Shown here: positions 18,106-27,358 of the stretch, one piece after another
Layout of the letters: every line of letters starts with the position of its first letter
How positions within the stretch are numbered: the first letter of the stretch is position 1
Origin: Paratrimastix pyriformis
Lineage: Eukaryota > Preaxostyla > Paratrimastigidae
NCBI GenBank assembly: GCA_027972325.1
Contig: JAPMOS010000083.1
Location: 1-64,000 of the forward strand
DNA length: 64,000 nucleotides
Direction of reading: 5' to 3'
The notes under the pieces: generated by a model
What the model was told of the DNA's origin: nothing
The model's database searches: none
Seen by the model: the letters and a program-made list of their open reading frames with translations, nothing else
Position numbers and translations under genes: made by a program

Positions 18106-19223
18106 GAGAGGGCGGCGCGCAAGTCCTCCTCGGTGCAGGGCAGGCGCGCCAGCCGCTCAAGGTTGAGCGATTCCCGGTGAAGGCGCTGGAGAAAGCGGAA
18201 TTCAGCCCTGGACTCGCGGGCAAGGCCCGTGACGGAGCCGAGCTGGGGAAAGTCGCTGGGCACGGCAACGCCCCGGACAAATGCCCGGGCGCGCTCCAGT
18301 GCGAGCCTGTCAGAGGCCTCGCGGTCGCCAGGCTGCTGCTGCGGGTCGGCTGCGTGCCGGAGCTCATCCTCGTCGCCGGCGGCGGCAGCGTCGTCCTCGT
18401 CCGCAAATTCGCCCTCGGCGCCGGCGGCATCATCGTCGCCGCTGGGCGGGTCGGCCTCCCCGGAAAGGGACCGGGAGCAGCCCGGGCGAGCCGCCGGAAG
18501 GCTGCGGCGGCTGGGACTTGGTTGGACGGAACGTTGGTTGCAGTGGCCTGGTCGGGCCGAAAAACGAGAGCGGAGCAGGCTCATCCGCGGCCGGCACGGC
18601 GGCGGCACCACCGGCACCCGGGGGGCACCAGCAGCACCGCGGGCAGCAAGGCCGGCCTCCTGGGCGGGAGGCAAGGCCGCGGAGGCAGCAGCTGCGGCCA
18701 CGAGCAAGGCCCGCTGCTGCTCGAGAAAGTCCCCCAGCGAGGCCTCCATCACGCGCCGGATGTAGAGGTCGAGGCCTTCCTGGGGCTGGGGGGTGACGGC
18801 AGAGTGAATCTGCAGGGCCGGGGTGGGCACAGGGGGCGCGGGGGGCAGCGGGACGGTCCCCTCGGGCCCGCTCTGGGCGGCACCGTCGTCGTCGAGGTCC
18901 TGGGATGGTAGCGGAGCGGTCGCGGTGGCCAGGCCGGACGCGGCCTGCGCGGCGGAAGCAGCCTTGTGGACAGCCGCAGCCGCCTGTAGGGCCTGCGCCG
19001 GGCTTGCCGGGCCACCGGGAGCCGCCCCTGACACGCGGGCATCCGTAACCATCAGCCGGTCCAAGAAGGTCGAGCCCGGGCCGCGAGTGCCCCTTCCCGC
19101 CGAAACGGCACTCGAAGAGCCACTCGAAGAGCCGTTGGGGGTCGGATTGGGTGTCCCAGGAGTTGGAACCTTGATGTTGATCTTGGGCATCGGAGGGTCT
19201 TGAAGTCGATGAGTAGAGGCCAT
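17643..19223 (-). CDS. Gag-like protein, DIRS family A copy 2 (526 aa, looks whole)
   Basis: The longest intact version of this protein. ATG at 19,223. Residues 1-60 are Ser/Pro-rich (NGSSSGSSSAVSAG); about 60-170 Ala-rich; a helical block DLYIRRVMEASLGDFLEQQ near 150; an acidic run (GDDDAAGAEGEFADEDDAAA) in the middle; a helical block with RARAFVRGV and LHRESLNLERLARL; and, from about residue 440 to the stop, RGG/GGR/QQ repeats. The stop at 17,643 is followed by pol in another frame. The RGG tail suggests RNA binding and packaging; the assignment rests on position and composition. Confidence 0.7.
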   Translation of the reverse strand: MASTHRLQDPPMPKINIKVPTPGTPNPTPNGSSSGSSSAVSAGRGTRGPGSTFLDRLMVTDARVSGAAPGGPASPAQALQAAAAVHKAASAAQAASGLATATAPLPSQDLDDDGAAQSGPEGTVPLPPAPPVPTPALQIHSAVTPQPQEGLDLYIRRVMEASLGDFLEQQRALLVAAAAASAALPPAQEAGLAARGAAGAPRVPVVPPPCRPRMSLLRSRFSARPGHCNQRSVQPSPSRRSLPAARPGCSRSLSGEADPPSGDDDAAGAEGEFADEDDAAAAGDEDELRHAADPQQQPGDREASDRLALERARAFVRGVAVPSDFPQLGSVTGLARESRAEFRFLQRLHRESLNLERLARLPCTEEDLRAALSCFARSIASAIVDRKRLAWVHTALAPDVARMYEYVRTAPEVATGQNLQQLDFAIRLAQGMRALPGQQQQQRGGQAGGRRMGGGRDRDFRSSGGRGGFGGRSYGGGFGRGGDRFNDFAQRQQRSFPQRRRFDNGGGNNGSAGGRQQAQSGGAGEQ

Positions 19224-19303
19224 TGGAGTAGAGTTTCGTTGTTGTTCGGTCGGTAGTCCTTGAAAAACGGGTGTTCACCACGAAAAACGAAGGCACTGTG
19301 CTG

Positions 19304-19851
19304 GTCCGGGGCGCCCCCTTAAGTACTGGAATTGGGCGGGAAATTTCAGATCTGATTTTTCAACTTTTGCTCTGTTGTGATTTCGACATCCGTGCTTTTT
19401 TACCCTCTCTTGGGACCCCTTCCGGAGCCCAAATCGGGGTCACTTCACGGTTCGATCATGGACCGTTGGCCCGCAATTACCTTAACGGTTTTCGGAGATC
19501 GGAGATTTGCCGAATCTCGGGCCGTTAACCCCGAATCTCACCCCTTCCGATGCGTGTTAAATTTTTTCTTTTCGCCCGATGTTCTTGGCTCCCTTTGACC
19601 TCTCTCTCCGATTTTTGTTGTGATTTATGGACGCGTATTGGACACGCTGCCCGTCGTGACCATACGATTTTAATTTTAGGATTGGTTTTTTTCGGTCGAA
19701 CCAACCCTATCGACCACCGGTCGACCCATGTCCATCCTGACCGGTTCTCCACCCAGGACACTTTTTTGAGATGTTTCCAAGTGCTTTCACCTGGGTTTGA
19801 CTTGTGACTTTTCTGCATTGTGTGGTGTTTATCATGAAGAACAAGGAGATA
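19304..19851 (+). repeat. R1 leader repeat, copy 2
   Basis: Same as 10,075-10,621, at the same distance from the gag ATG (19,223). Confidence 0.75.
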
Positions 19852-20707
19852 TAGCACCTAGACTGCCGAAGACGGAGGCTGTCGGCTGCTATCCTGAGTC
19901 TTACGATGGATAGTGAGTCGACAGCCGAAGTCGAGGCAGGATAGGTGCTACCCTCCCTCTTGTCTGCTGATTTTGCTTTTTCTGCTTCTCCCTTGAGCGC
20001 TGAACCCACCCGCACCCATCCTGCTGCTACTGACGGGGTTCGTACGCCATTTCAACCGGCCGCCTCTGCCGCGACTCGTACGGAGAACACCACTCCAAAA
20101 CGAAGGCATTGTGCTGGTCCGGGGCGCCCCCTTAAGTACTGGAATTGGGCGGGAAATTTCGGATCTCATTTTTTCAACTTTTGCCCTGTTGTGATTTCGA
20201 CATCCGTGCGTTTTTACCCTCTCTTGGGACCCCTTCCGGAGCCCAAATCGGGGTCACTTCACGGTTCGATCATGGACCGTTGGCCCGCAATTACCTTAAC
20301 GGTTTTCGGAGATCGGAGATTTGCCGAATCTCGCGCCGTTAACCCCGAATCTCACCCCTTCCGATGCGTGTTAAATTTTTTCTTTTCGCCCGATGTTCTT
20401 GGCTCCCTTTGACCTCTCTCTCCGATTTTTGTTGTGATTTATGGACACGTATTGGACACGCTGCCCGTCGTGACCATACGATTTTTATTTTAGGATTGGT
20501 TTTTTTCGGTCGAACCAACCCTATCGTCCACCGGTCGACCCATGTCCATCCTGACCGGTTCTCCACCCAGGACACTTTTTTGAGATGTTTCCAAGTGCTT
20601 TCACCTGGGTTTGACTTGTGACTTTTTTCTGCATTGTGTGGTGTTTATCATGAAGAACAAGGAGATATAGCACCTATCCTGCCTCGACTTCGGCTGTCGA
20701 CTCACTA
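19852..20707. mobile_element. Mini-A, copy 2
   Basis: X (19,852-19,950), S (19,951-20,115), R1 variant (20,116-20,667), half X (20,668-20,707). Its X is complete, whereas the X of the first mini-A lacks the terminal ggtgcta. No coding capacity. Confidence 0.65.
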
Positions 20708-21873
20708 ACTATGTTCTTCCTTCGCGCTTCTCCCAACCTCCTAATTTTTCGAGACCCTTCCCCCCAAAAAGCGACACTTGCACTCGCATTCAGGCCCACT
20801 CTTCCAAATGCCGGCCCACAAAATGATTTCTCCATTTTCGTACATGACATACCATTTTTCGAATAAACAAAAATATCCCCTTGTCCCATCTCCTCTCTTG
20901 TTGTTGGGGCACATAATGAGTCATTGAAAGTCCACCACTCCCCCTCAATCTTCTTTTGACAAACCCAATGTCGAGGCTTCCCTTTCCTCCTACCTAAGAA
21001 GCTCATGAATGCAACCGGAAGATACCTTTCCCCACCAATTCTTATCTCATCCGCCACAACTTCCCACGCCCCTTGACCTACATACTTATTGCGAACAACC
21101 TCAATCAAAACAAACTCCTCCGCCTCCACAATCATGCTAGATCTTTCATGACTTGTATTTTTCTCACAAATGGGACAATTCACTTCAATCCGCTCAATCT
21201 TTTCCAATTCGTTTATCATCTCACTCATCCGATTCCCTGCCCAGGCTGCTTGAAGACACACTCTCTCTAGCACCCTAGGATGCTCCACCACAGCACCACA
21301 TTCCTTACCCCCAACTTGAGATCCCAGACAACGATCCGTCCTAGCCAGGCCTACTGTCGTCCTCCTCCCCCCAGCATATATGTCCAGCATCTTTATAAGT
21401 GCTTCTCCAGCCTCGCCGTCATGGTATTCATCAAATTTACAAGCAACATCCTCAACCCAAACCTTATTCTGAGTCGACCAATCAATCCCTCCCTTTCGAA
21501 TAGTATCAAAAAGCCTAAAACCACTATCAACTATCACTTCTGCTGCTTGAATTGCAGCAGTGATATAGCAACGATGGCCGGTGGAATTTGTTATCCCACA
21601 GTACCCAGGCTCCATGACGCCAGCCCCCCCTCTATTCTTCCCATCCTCGCTCTGACCAGCTCCGCCCCCTGCACTCCCAACACAAATCCATCCATATTCG
21701 ACTGCCATTTCACCCCCTCGACTATTGACCCCAAACCGTACACACCCATTTCGCTTTTCAATCCAATTTAGCTCATCCCCCCCTGCTTCATTCAAGCACA
21801 CCCCTCCAACCTTCACCATAAATTTCCCCACATCACCCCCAAAGGCGTCAAAGACCAATCCGCTCTTCTTCAT
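20674..21873 (-). CDS. USP (C19)-type deubiquitinase-like protein of UL, copy 2 (399 aa)
   Basis: Continuous from an ATG at 21,873 that shares its A with the TGA of the RRM ORF. Residues about 92-110, GITNSTGHRCYITAAIQ, match the USP Cys box (GLxNLGNTCYxNxxLQ), with C102 as the nucleophile, one extra residue, and His-Arg where USPs have Asn-Thr. YHDGEAGEALIKMLD (150-164) matches the QDAxEFLxxLLD box. VNCPICEK (231-238) is one Cys pair of the USP zinc finger. RHWVCQKK (301-308) with WWTFNDS (313-319) matches the His and Asp/Asn boxes (GHYxAYV...WYxFDD). Predicted reaction: removal of ubiquitin or a ubiquitin-like tag. The last ten residues and the stop are encoded by half X, so the natural C-terminus is replaced. 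Confidence 0.65.
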   Translation of the reverse strand: MKKSGLVFDAFGGDVGKFMVKVGGVCLNEAGGDELNWIEKRNGCVRFGVNSRGGEMAVEYGWICVGSAGGGAGQSEDGKNRGGAGVMEPGYCGITNSTGHRCYITAAIQAAEVIVDSGFRLFDTIRKGGIDWSTQNKVWVEDVACKFDEYHDGEAGEALIKMLDIYAGGRRTTVGLARTDRCLGSQVGGKECGAVVEHPRVLERVCLQAAWAGNRMSEMINELEKIERIEVNCPICEKNTSHERSSMIVEAEEFVLIEVVRNKYVGQGAWEVVADEIRIGGERYLPVAFMSFLGRRKGKPRHWVCQKKIEGEWWTFNDSLCAPTTREEMGQGDIFVYSKNGMSCTKMEKSFCGPAFGRVGLNASASVAFWGEGSRKIRRLGEARRKNIVSESTAEVEAG

Positions 21874-22343
21874 CAATCGAGACCACGAACAAACGGGGCG
21901 GGGCCTCTCTTGCGTTCGGCCTTTACACTGAGCCCGTCGATAAACTTCCCGAGAGCCCTCAGCCGGTCCCACACCTCCTGGGTGGTCACCGTGACCCTGA
22001 CTTGAGACGTAGGTAAATTGCTGGTGGGCTCCTTGATTCTTTCCACAGACTCGATCGGAATGCCGAGCTCGCCCAGCCTGGTTTTGATTGCATCGCCTGA
22101 TACGTTCAGAGGGACCCCGTGGATCCACCACGTCGGTAGGGTTGTATCCGGTGCAGTGTATCTGATTGGGACTTGCGACGGCGGCGGCAGAACCCGAGGC
22201 AGGAGCTTCGCAACCTCGCCAATCACCTGGGGGGGGGCAATCACTGCGAAGGGGACAGTGATCGCAACAATGTCCCCCCCCGAAGGCATGGCCTTCGGAG
22301 GCCAGACCAGGATTTTGCCTCCTGGGATGGCCGTTCTCCGCAA
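21873..22343 (-). CDS. RRM-type ORF1-like protein of UL, copy 2
   Basis: 156 codons from an in-frame ATG at 22,343 to the TGA at 21,873. It carries the same RRM core as copy 1 (WWIHGVPLNVSGDAIKTRL, SQVRVTV), preceded by a Pro-rich linker (RVLPPPSQVPI) and followed by a basic tail (KAERKRGPAPF). Coupled to the USP ORF by TGATG. The true start is probably further upstream in the N-terminal ORF region; the ATG given is only the first in this frame. Confidence 0.6.
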   Translation of the reverse strand: MRRTAIPGGKILVWPPKAMPSGGDIVAITVPFAVIAPPQVIGEVAKLLPRVLPPPSQVPIRYTAPDTTLPTWWIHGVPLNVSGDAIKTRLGELGIPIESVERIKEPTSNLPTSQVRVTVTTQEVWDRLRALGKFIDGLSVKAERKRGPAPFVRGLD

Positions 22344-22388
22344 GAGATCCGAAAGCGCTCCAATGAGAGGCTATCGACAAGTCAGGAT

Positions 22389-22775
22389 TCATCCAACAGA
22401 AAAATTCCAGACCGCAGCTGCCAGTTTTGCAACCTCCATGTGGGCCAAAATCTTCGCCCGTGAATTTTCATTCTGATGTTCATGCCTTGCCATAAGGAGT
22501 GCACGTTCACGTTCGAACTGCTCATCAGACAGCTCAACGACTTGAGCAGCACCCTTGATCCCAATCAGCCGTGCAACTTCAGGCACATTGACACCTCCTC
22601 CATCAACTCGACAATAGAGAGTGTGAGCCTTCTCACCCCAGAGAAAGAAGAATTGGCCATTAGGGATGGCCTCCTCCAAATCACGAATTCTTGACTCAGC
22701 CATGGCCAGCGCATCTTGAGGCGTTGTCGACACAATTTTCACAGCCCGCGGTGGTGGTGGGTTTGAATCTTCCAT
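22389..22775 (-). CDS. N-terminal ORF of UL, copy 2
   Basis: ATG at 22,775 (MEDSNPPPP), TATA box at 22,814-22,821. About 128 codons, stopping soon after AKLAAAVWN because of a shorter A run than in copy 1. Otherwise identical to the copy 1 protein over the first 125 residues. Confidence 0.45.
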   Translation of the reverse strand: MEDSNPPPPRAVKIVSTTPQDALAMAESRIRDLEEAIPNGQFFFLWGEKAHTLYCRVDGGGVNVPEVARLIGIKGAAQVVELSDEQFERERALLMARHEHQNENSRAKILAHMEVAKLAAAVWNFSVG

Positions 22776-22813
22776 CACAGCAAAAATTGTTTGAAAGACC
22801 AAAGTTGGCGCCC

Positions 22814-22821
22814 CTTTTATA
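22814..22821 (-). promoter_or_regulatory. TATA box of UL, copy 2
   Basis: TATAAAAG on the minus strand, 39 nt before the ATG at 22,775. Confidence 0.5.
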
Positions 22822-23507
22822 CAGGAAAAACGCGGGATCCATTTCTGAATTTTCACCCCGCATTTTCCGAGGAAAATTTCCCACAAATTTGCCAAAAAAC
22901 TTCCACACTTCAAAACATACAACCACCACTCCCTCTGGCACCAGCCACCACACAAATTCCCCACCACATCCCTTCCATCCCCAAACCATCCTCTTAGCAG
23001 TTCCGTCGCGTTTAGAATACGGCCAACTTTCCATCCACGAACGGATGCCTTTTGAAGATTCCTGAATTGTTTTTGAAACGACTCCCTCATCCTCTGATTA
23101 CCTTCAAGAGCCCACCAGAGACATCTCCACACTTTCTGCAACCATTCTGGGTTTGACTTGTGACTTTTCTGCATTGTGTGGTGTTTATCATGAAGAACAA
23201 GGAGATATAGCACCTATCCTGCCTCGACTTCGGCTGTCGACTCACTATCCATCGTAAGACTCAGGATAGCAGCCGACAGCCTCCGTCTTCGGCAGTCTAG
23301 GTGCTATCACATGCAGAGAGAGTCGTGGGAGAAAAGCAAAACAGAAAACCCACAGCAGCGCAGCATCTAGTCGGCTGGCCGCAGACAAAAAGGAAAAATG
23401 AAAATTCCCAGAAAGGCATGCCAAAACCAGCATCTAGTCGGCCGGCGGCAGCAGGAGAAACACAGAAAACATAAAACAGACAAATGAGGCCCGAGCGGCG
23501 CGGCAAC

Positions 23508-24851
23508 TCAAAAGCACTCGCCGGCGGGCAGGCTGGACGAATCCGCCTCGAGCTCGTCGTTCTCGTCGTCATCAGACGGCCTGGCCCAGAGAGCGCTCCG
23601 GCGGCGGCGGCGCGGAGCAGAAGGCGCCCTGCTCGAGCGGCGGCGAGCAGGCGCAGCAGGCGTGCTCGTGGCATCGCCCGAAGGACTCGCCTCATCGGAA
23701 ACGTCGTCGTCGCATATCACAACGCGCTGGCGTGGCGGAGCGGCCGGGCGGTGACGCGGCGTGGCCGCCGACAGCGAGAGCGACGAAGCAGGCGAGCCTG
23801 GCGGCAGGGGCGGAGGCGGAGGCGCCGGACGCACGGCCTGGACGAGATCCGTGGCGGCGAGCGGCGCGGCGGCGCCAGGGGCACGGGGCGGCGGCGGCGG
23901 CGGCGCCGGGGCGAACATGAGGTCGGTGAAGTTGCTGTCGACGCCCGTCTGCACGTAGTGCTGCGCAAACACTTTGGCCGAAGCCCAGCGGCCCAGGTGC
24001 AGGATCTTGTCGGGCATGACCTCGCGCGCAATGGCCCAGTTGGCCCCGCCACGGCGGAAGCCGCGGGCCGAGAGGAGCGAGCGATCGCCCCGCCGGCGAC
24101 GATGACCTCGTTGAGGATGTGGCTGATGGTGGCCGGCTTGACGCCCTCGTAGGGGCGGCGCAGCTGGATAACGACCCGCGACGGTCCGGGCGGGTCGGGG
24201 CGCATGGCGCGCGTGCGGCGGAGCCAGCACTGGTAGCAGCTCACCGGGTCGAGCAGCGCATCGGCGGCGCGCCAGATGGTGACGGAGGCGCCCTGGGCGG
24301 TGTAGTCGTTCTTGAAGCCCAGCAGGCAGACCACCAGCCGATCGGCGGCCGGCGGCACGGCCACCTGCGCCACGGTGGGCAGGGTCACGTCCGAGGGCCG
24401 AAGCAGCGCCAGGAAGGCCAGCAGGGCGACCAGCTTGGCGCGGAGGCGCTCCAGCGGAAGCGCGTCGTTGGGGCCCCACCGGTGGAAGAGCTCCACCAGC
24501 AGGGTGGGCGGCACGGGCAGCCCCTTCTGGACGGGCTGCGTGGTGCGGCGCAGACGGATGGCCTTGCGCAGGCGTCCGTAAAGGTGGTCTCGCGCCGGGG
24601 AAGGCACCCCAAGCGCGTCGTGAATCAGATTGACCACAGTGGCGATGAGCGACAGAGTCGACCGGGGCCGGCAGCTGGCCCGGGTAGCCTCGTCGGTGTA
24701 GTCGGCCAGCGCGCTCACGGGCATGGGCACCAGCGGGATGCCCCGGCGGGCGCAGAACCGTGCCAGGGCACGCAGCCGGTTGGTGAGGCTCTTCTCGGTG
24801 GTGGGCTTTACAGCAGCCGAGACAAGTAGCTGGCGACCTTGGGCGCTCCAA
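23508..24851 (-). CDS. Tyrosine recombinase region, DIRS family A copy 3 (fossil)
   Basis: Carries LRPSDVT, the FRRGG second-Arg region, LGRWAS and QHYV, and the acidic Pro/Ala-rich tail as in copies 1 and 2. Part of a broken element. Confidence 0.65.
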   Translation of the reverse strand: MERPRSPATCLGCCKAHHREEPHQPAACPGTVLRPPGHPAGAHARERAGRLHRRGYPGQLPAPVDSVAHRHCGQSDSRRAWGAFPGARPPLRTPAQGHPSAPHHAARPEGAARAAHPAGGALPPVGPQRRASAGAPPRQAGRPAGLPGAASALGRDPAHRGAGGRAAGRRSAGGLPAGLQERLHRPGRLRHHLARRRCAARPGELLPVLAPPHARHAPRPARTVAGRYPAAPPLRGRQAGHHQPHPQRGHRRRRGDRSLLSARGFRRGGANWAIAREVMPDKILHLGRWASAKVFAQHYVQTGVDSNFTDLMFAPAPPPPPPRAPGAAAPLAATDLVQAVRPAPPPPPLPPGSPASSLSLSAATPRHRPAAPPRQRVVICDDDVSDEASPSGDATSTPAAPARRRSSRAPSAPRRRRRSALWARPSDDDENDELEADSSSLPAGECF

Positions 24852-27358
24852 TGGGCCGCTCCGGCCGCCCAGAAATCCTGAAGGCGCAGACGCGCCAGCT
24901 GAGGTTCTTCGTCGGCTCCGAGTGGCCGGAAGCAGCCGGGCGGAAGGCCCGCGGGTCCTGCGGCAGGAGCACGGGCCAGTCCACCGTCAGGGCCAGCAGC
25001 AGGGGCCACCAGGGCTGGCTCGGCCAGACCGGGGCCAGCAGGGTGCACTCCACGCCGGGCCCGGAGTGCTGCAGGTGGCGCAGGACGCGGTGGATCTGCG
25101 AAAAGGGGGGGTTGACCCAGCTGTTCTCGCCGGGCTCCCACCGGGCCGAAAACGTGTCGGCGCGCAGGGACTGCACATCGCGGTGGCGGCTCTCGTAGCG
25201 GGGCACCTGGCGCGTCGCGAAGGTGGCCATGCGGTCGATCGAGTGCGGGCCCCAGAGCCGGTCCAGCGAGCGGAACAGCGCCGGGTGGAGCATCCAGTCG
25301 CTGCGGTCGAAGTCCCGCGAGAGCTGGTCCGCCGTGGTATTCGTCACGCCCGCCACGTGCTCGGCCTGCAGGGTAATCCCGTGGCGCGCTGCGAGGGCGT
25401 GGATGGCCCGGGCGATCCCGTCCAGGGCCTGGTTGAGGCGGCCGAACCCGTTGAGGTGGGCCACCGTCGTCGCGTTGTCGACCTGGAAGAGCACCGTGCG
25501 GCCCCGCCAGGCCGGCGTCGCGGCCCAGATGCGCAGGGCGTTGAGCACGGCCATGCTCTCGCGCTGGTTGATGGGCGTCTCGCGCATGACGCCCGTCCAG
25601 GGGCCCTGGGCTGTCTCGTTGCGCTCCAGCCAGCAGGCCCCCAGCCGATGTCCGAGGCGTCCGTGGCGCAGGTCAGATCGGCCGGCGCCGGGAGCGGACA
25701 GGCCCCGTTCCAGCCCTCGAGGCCCTCCAGCCACCAGCGGAGGTCCCCCCGGGCCGGCTCGTCCAGCATCACGCAGCAGTGCCAGTTGGGGCTGCTGCGA
25801 CCACGCGGTAGACGTTGCGCAGGAGAAACTTGGCGGGCGCCACGGCCCGCGAGACGGACAGGCAGAGGCCCGCCACGTGGGCCACCCGGCGCACGTGGGG
25901 CCGCGAGCAGCGCAGCAGCCGGGCGATCTCGTGCCGGATGGTGCGCCGCTTCTCGGCGGGCACGCAGTAGCGCACCTGGGGAGCGGTCTCGACCTCGTAC
26001 CCCAGGAACTGCTGCCGCGGGGCGGGCGAATGGCACTTCTCCAGCTTGAGGTTCATGCCCGCCTGCTCCATCACGGCCACGAAGCGCGCCCACTCGCGAT
26101 CGGCCTCGGCCGGCCGACTGGCCACGATGAAGTCGTCGATGTAGGAGAGCATCCGCAGGCCGCACGAGGGGCCCCGGAGGTACTCGCAGAGAGGCCTCAG
26201 GAATTTGGTGAAGGCCCAGGGGGCGCATGAGAGGCCGAAGGGCAGGGCCGTGTAGACGTAGTAGCGGCCCCGCCAGGCGAAGCCCAGGAACTGCTGGTCG
26301 TCGGGGTGAATGCGCAGGTGATGGTAGCCCTCGGAGAGGTCCGCCGTCGAGATGTAGTCCCCGTCGCGCAGCAGGGGCGCCAGCGTGGTCAGGTCCTCCA
26401 GCTTGAAGGCCGGCGCCTGGACGAAGGAGTTGACGAAGCGCATGTCGATGCACAGCCTCAACTTGCCGTTCTTCTTGGGCGCGCACGTCAGCGGGGAGAT
26501 GTTGTGCGGCGGCGCCTGGACGGGTCGGATCGCGCCCGTCTCGAGGAGGCGAGCCACCTCCTGGTCGACGAAGGAGGCGTGCTCGGGGTGCACGTAGTTG
26601 GGCAAATGGGAGCTGCACGGCTTGCAGAGGAGCGGGATGCGGAAGCCGTGCAGGAGCCAGTTGTGCACGGGGCGGGGCAAGTGGAAATGCTCCTCCCAGA
26701 AGGCCCGGAAGGGCGGGAGGGAGGGACGCCCAGTGCTGAAGCGAGCTGGTGGTGGTGGTGGTGGTGGTGGAGATGCGGCCGGCCCGAGAGCGGGGGGATG
26801 GTCGCACCGTGGCGGCGGCAGCGGGGAGGGCGGCGGTGATGGTGGTGGAGAAGGCGGACCCCGTTGCTGCCGCGGCGCGCGGGCTCTGCGCGCCGTTACT
26901 GCTCGCCGGCGCCGCCCGACTGCGCCTGCTGGCGCCCGCCGGCGGAGCCGTTGTTGCCGCCACCATTGTCGAAGCGGCGCCGCTGCGGGAAGCTGCGCTG
27001 CTGGCGCTGGGCAAAGTCGTTGAACCGGTCGCCGCCTCGGCCAAACCCGCCGCCATAGCTGCGCCCGCCGAAGCCGCCGCGGCCACCCGACGAGCGGAAG
27101 TCGCGATCGCGGCCCCCGCCCATGCGACGCCCGCCAGCCTGGCCGCCGCGTTGCTGCTGCTGCTGGCCGGGCAGGGCGCGCATGCCCTGAGCGAGGCGGA
27201 TGGCGAAGTCGAGCTGCTGGAGGTTCTGGCCCGTGGCGACCTCGGGAGCGGTGCGGACATACTCGTACATGCGGGCCACGTCGGGGGCAAGTGCTGTGTG
27301 CACCCAGGCGAGCCGCTTGCGGTCCACGATGGCGGAGGCAATGGAGCGAGCAAAGCAA
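24808..27358 (-). pseudogene. RT-RNase H-methyltransferase-like region, DIRS family A copy 3 (fossil)
   Basis: Contains the RT (ADLSEGYHHL, LPFGLSCAPWAF, YIDDF), RNase H (VDNATTVAHL, ADQLSRD) and the WVNPPF-bearing methyltransferase-like segment in the same order as copies 1 and 2. The RT section includes the tract shared with copy 4. Broken. Confidence 0.7.

Larger units (their letters stand above)
13953..19950 (-). mobile_element. DIRS-like retrotransposon, family A, array copy 2
   Basis: Same organisation as copy 1: X (13,953-14,051), recombinase, RT-RH-methyltransferase-like, gag, R1 (19,304-19,851), X (19,852-19,950). It is offset from copy 1 by 9,223 bp at the left end and is nearly identical in sequence, so the amplification is young. 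It is the best preserved of the four copies: gag looks whole and pol is open from RT through the methyltransferase-like domain; about two breaks overall. Confidence 0.85.
20708..23147 (-). mobile_element. UL: LINE-like element fragment, array copy 2
   Basis: Same span and boundaries as copy 1 (half X on the left, 60-bp R1 remnant on the right). It has the only uninterrupted USP ORF in the window and a complete RRM frame. Small differences from copy 1 are mostly in runs of A, C or G. Confidence 0.6.

Noticed and set aside
14462-18433. 1,323-codon minus-strand frame as one protein
   Set aside because: It runs through gag and pol in the wrong frame; only its last third overlaps the recombinase. 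Not a single natural product.
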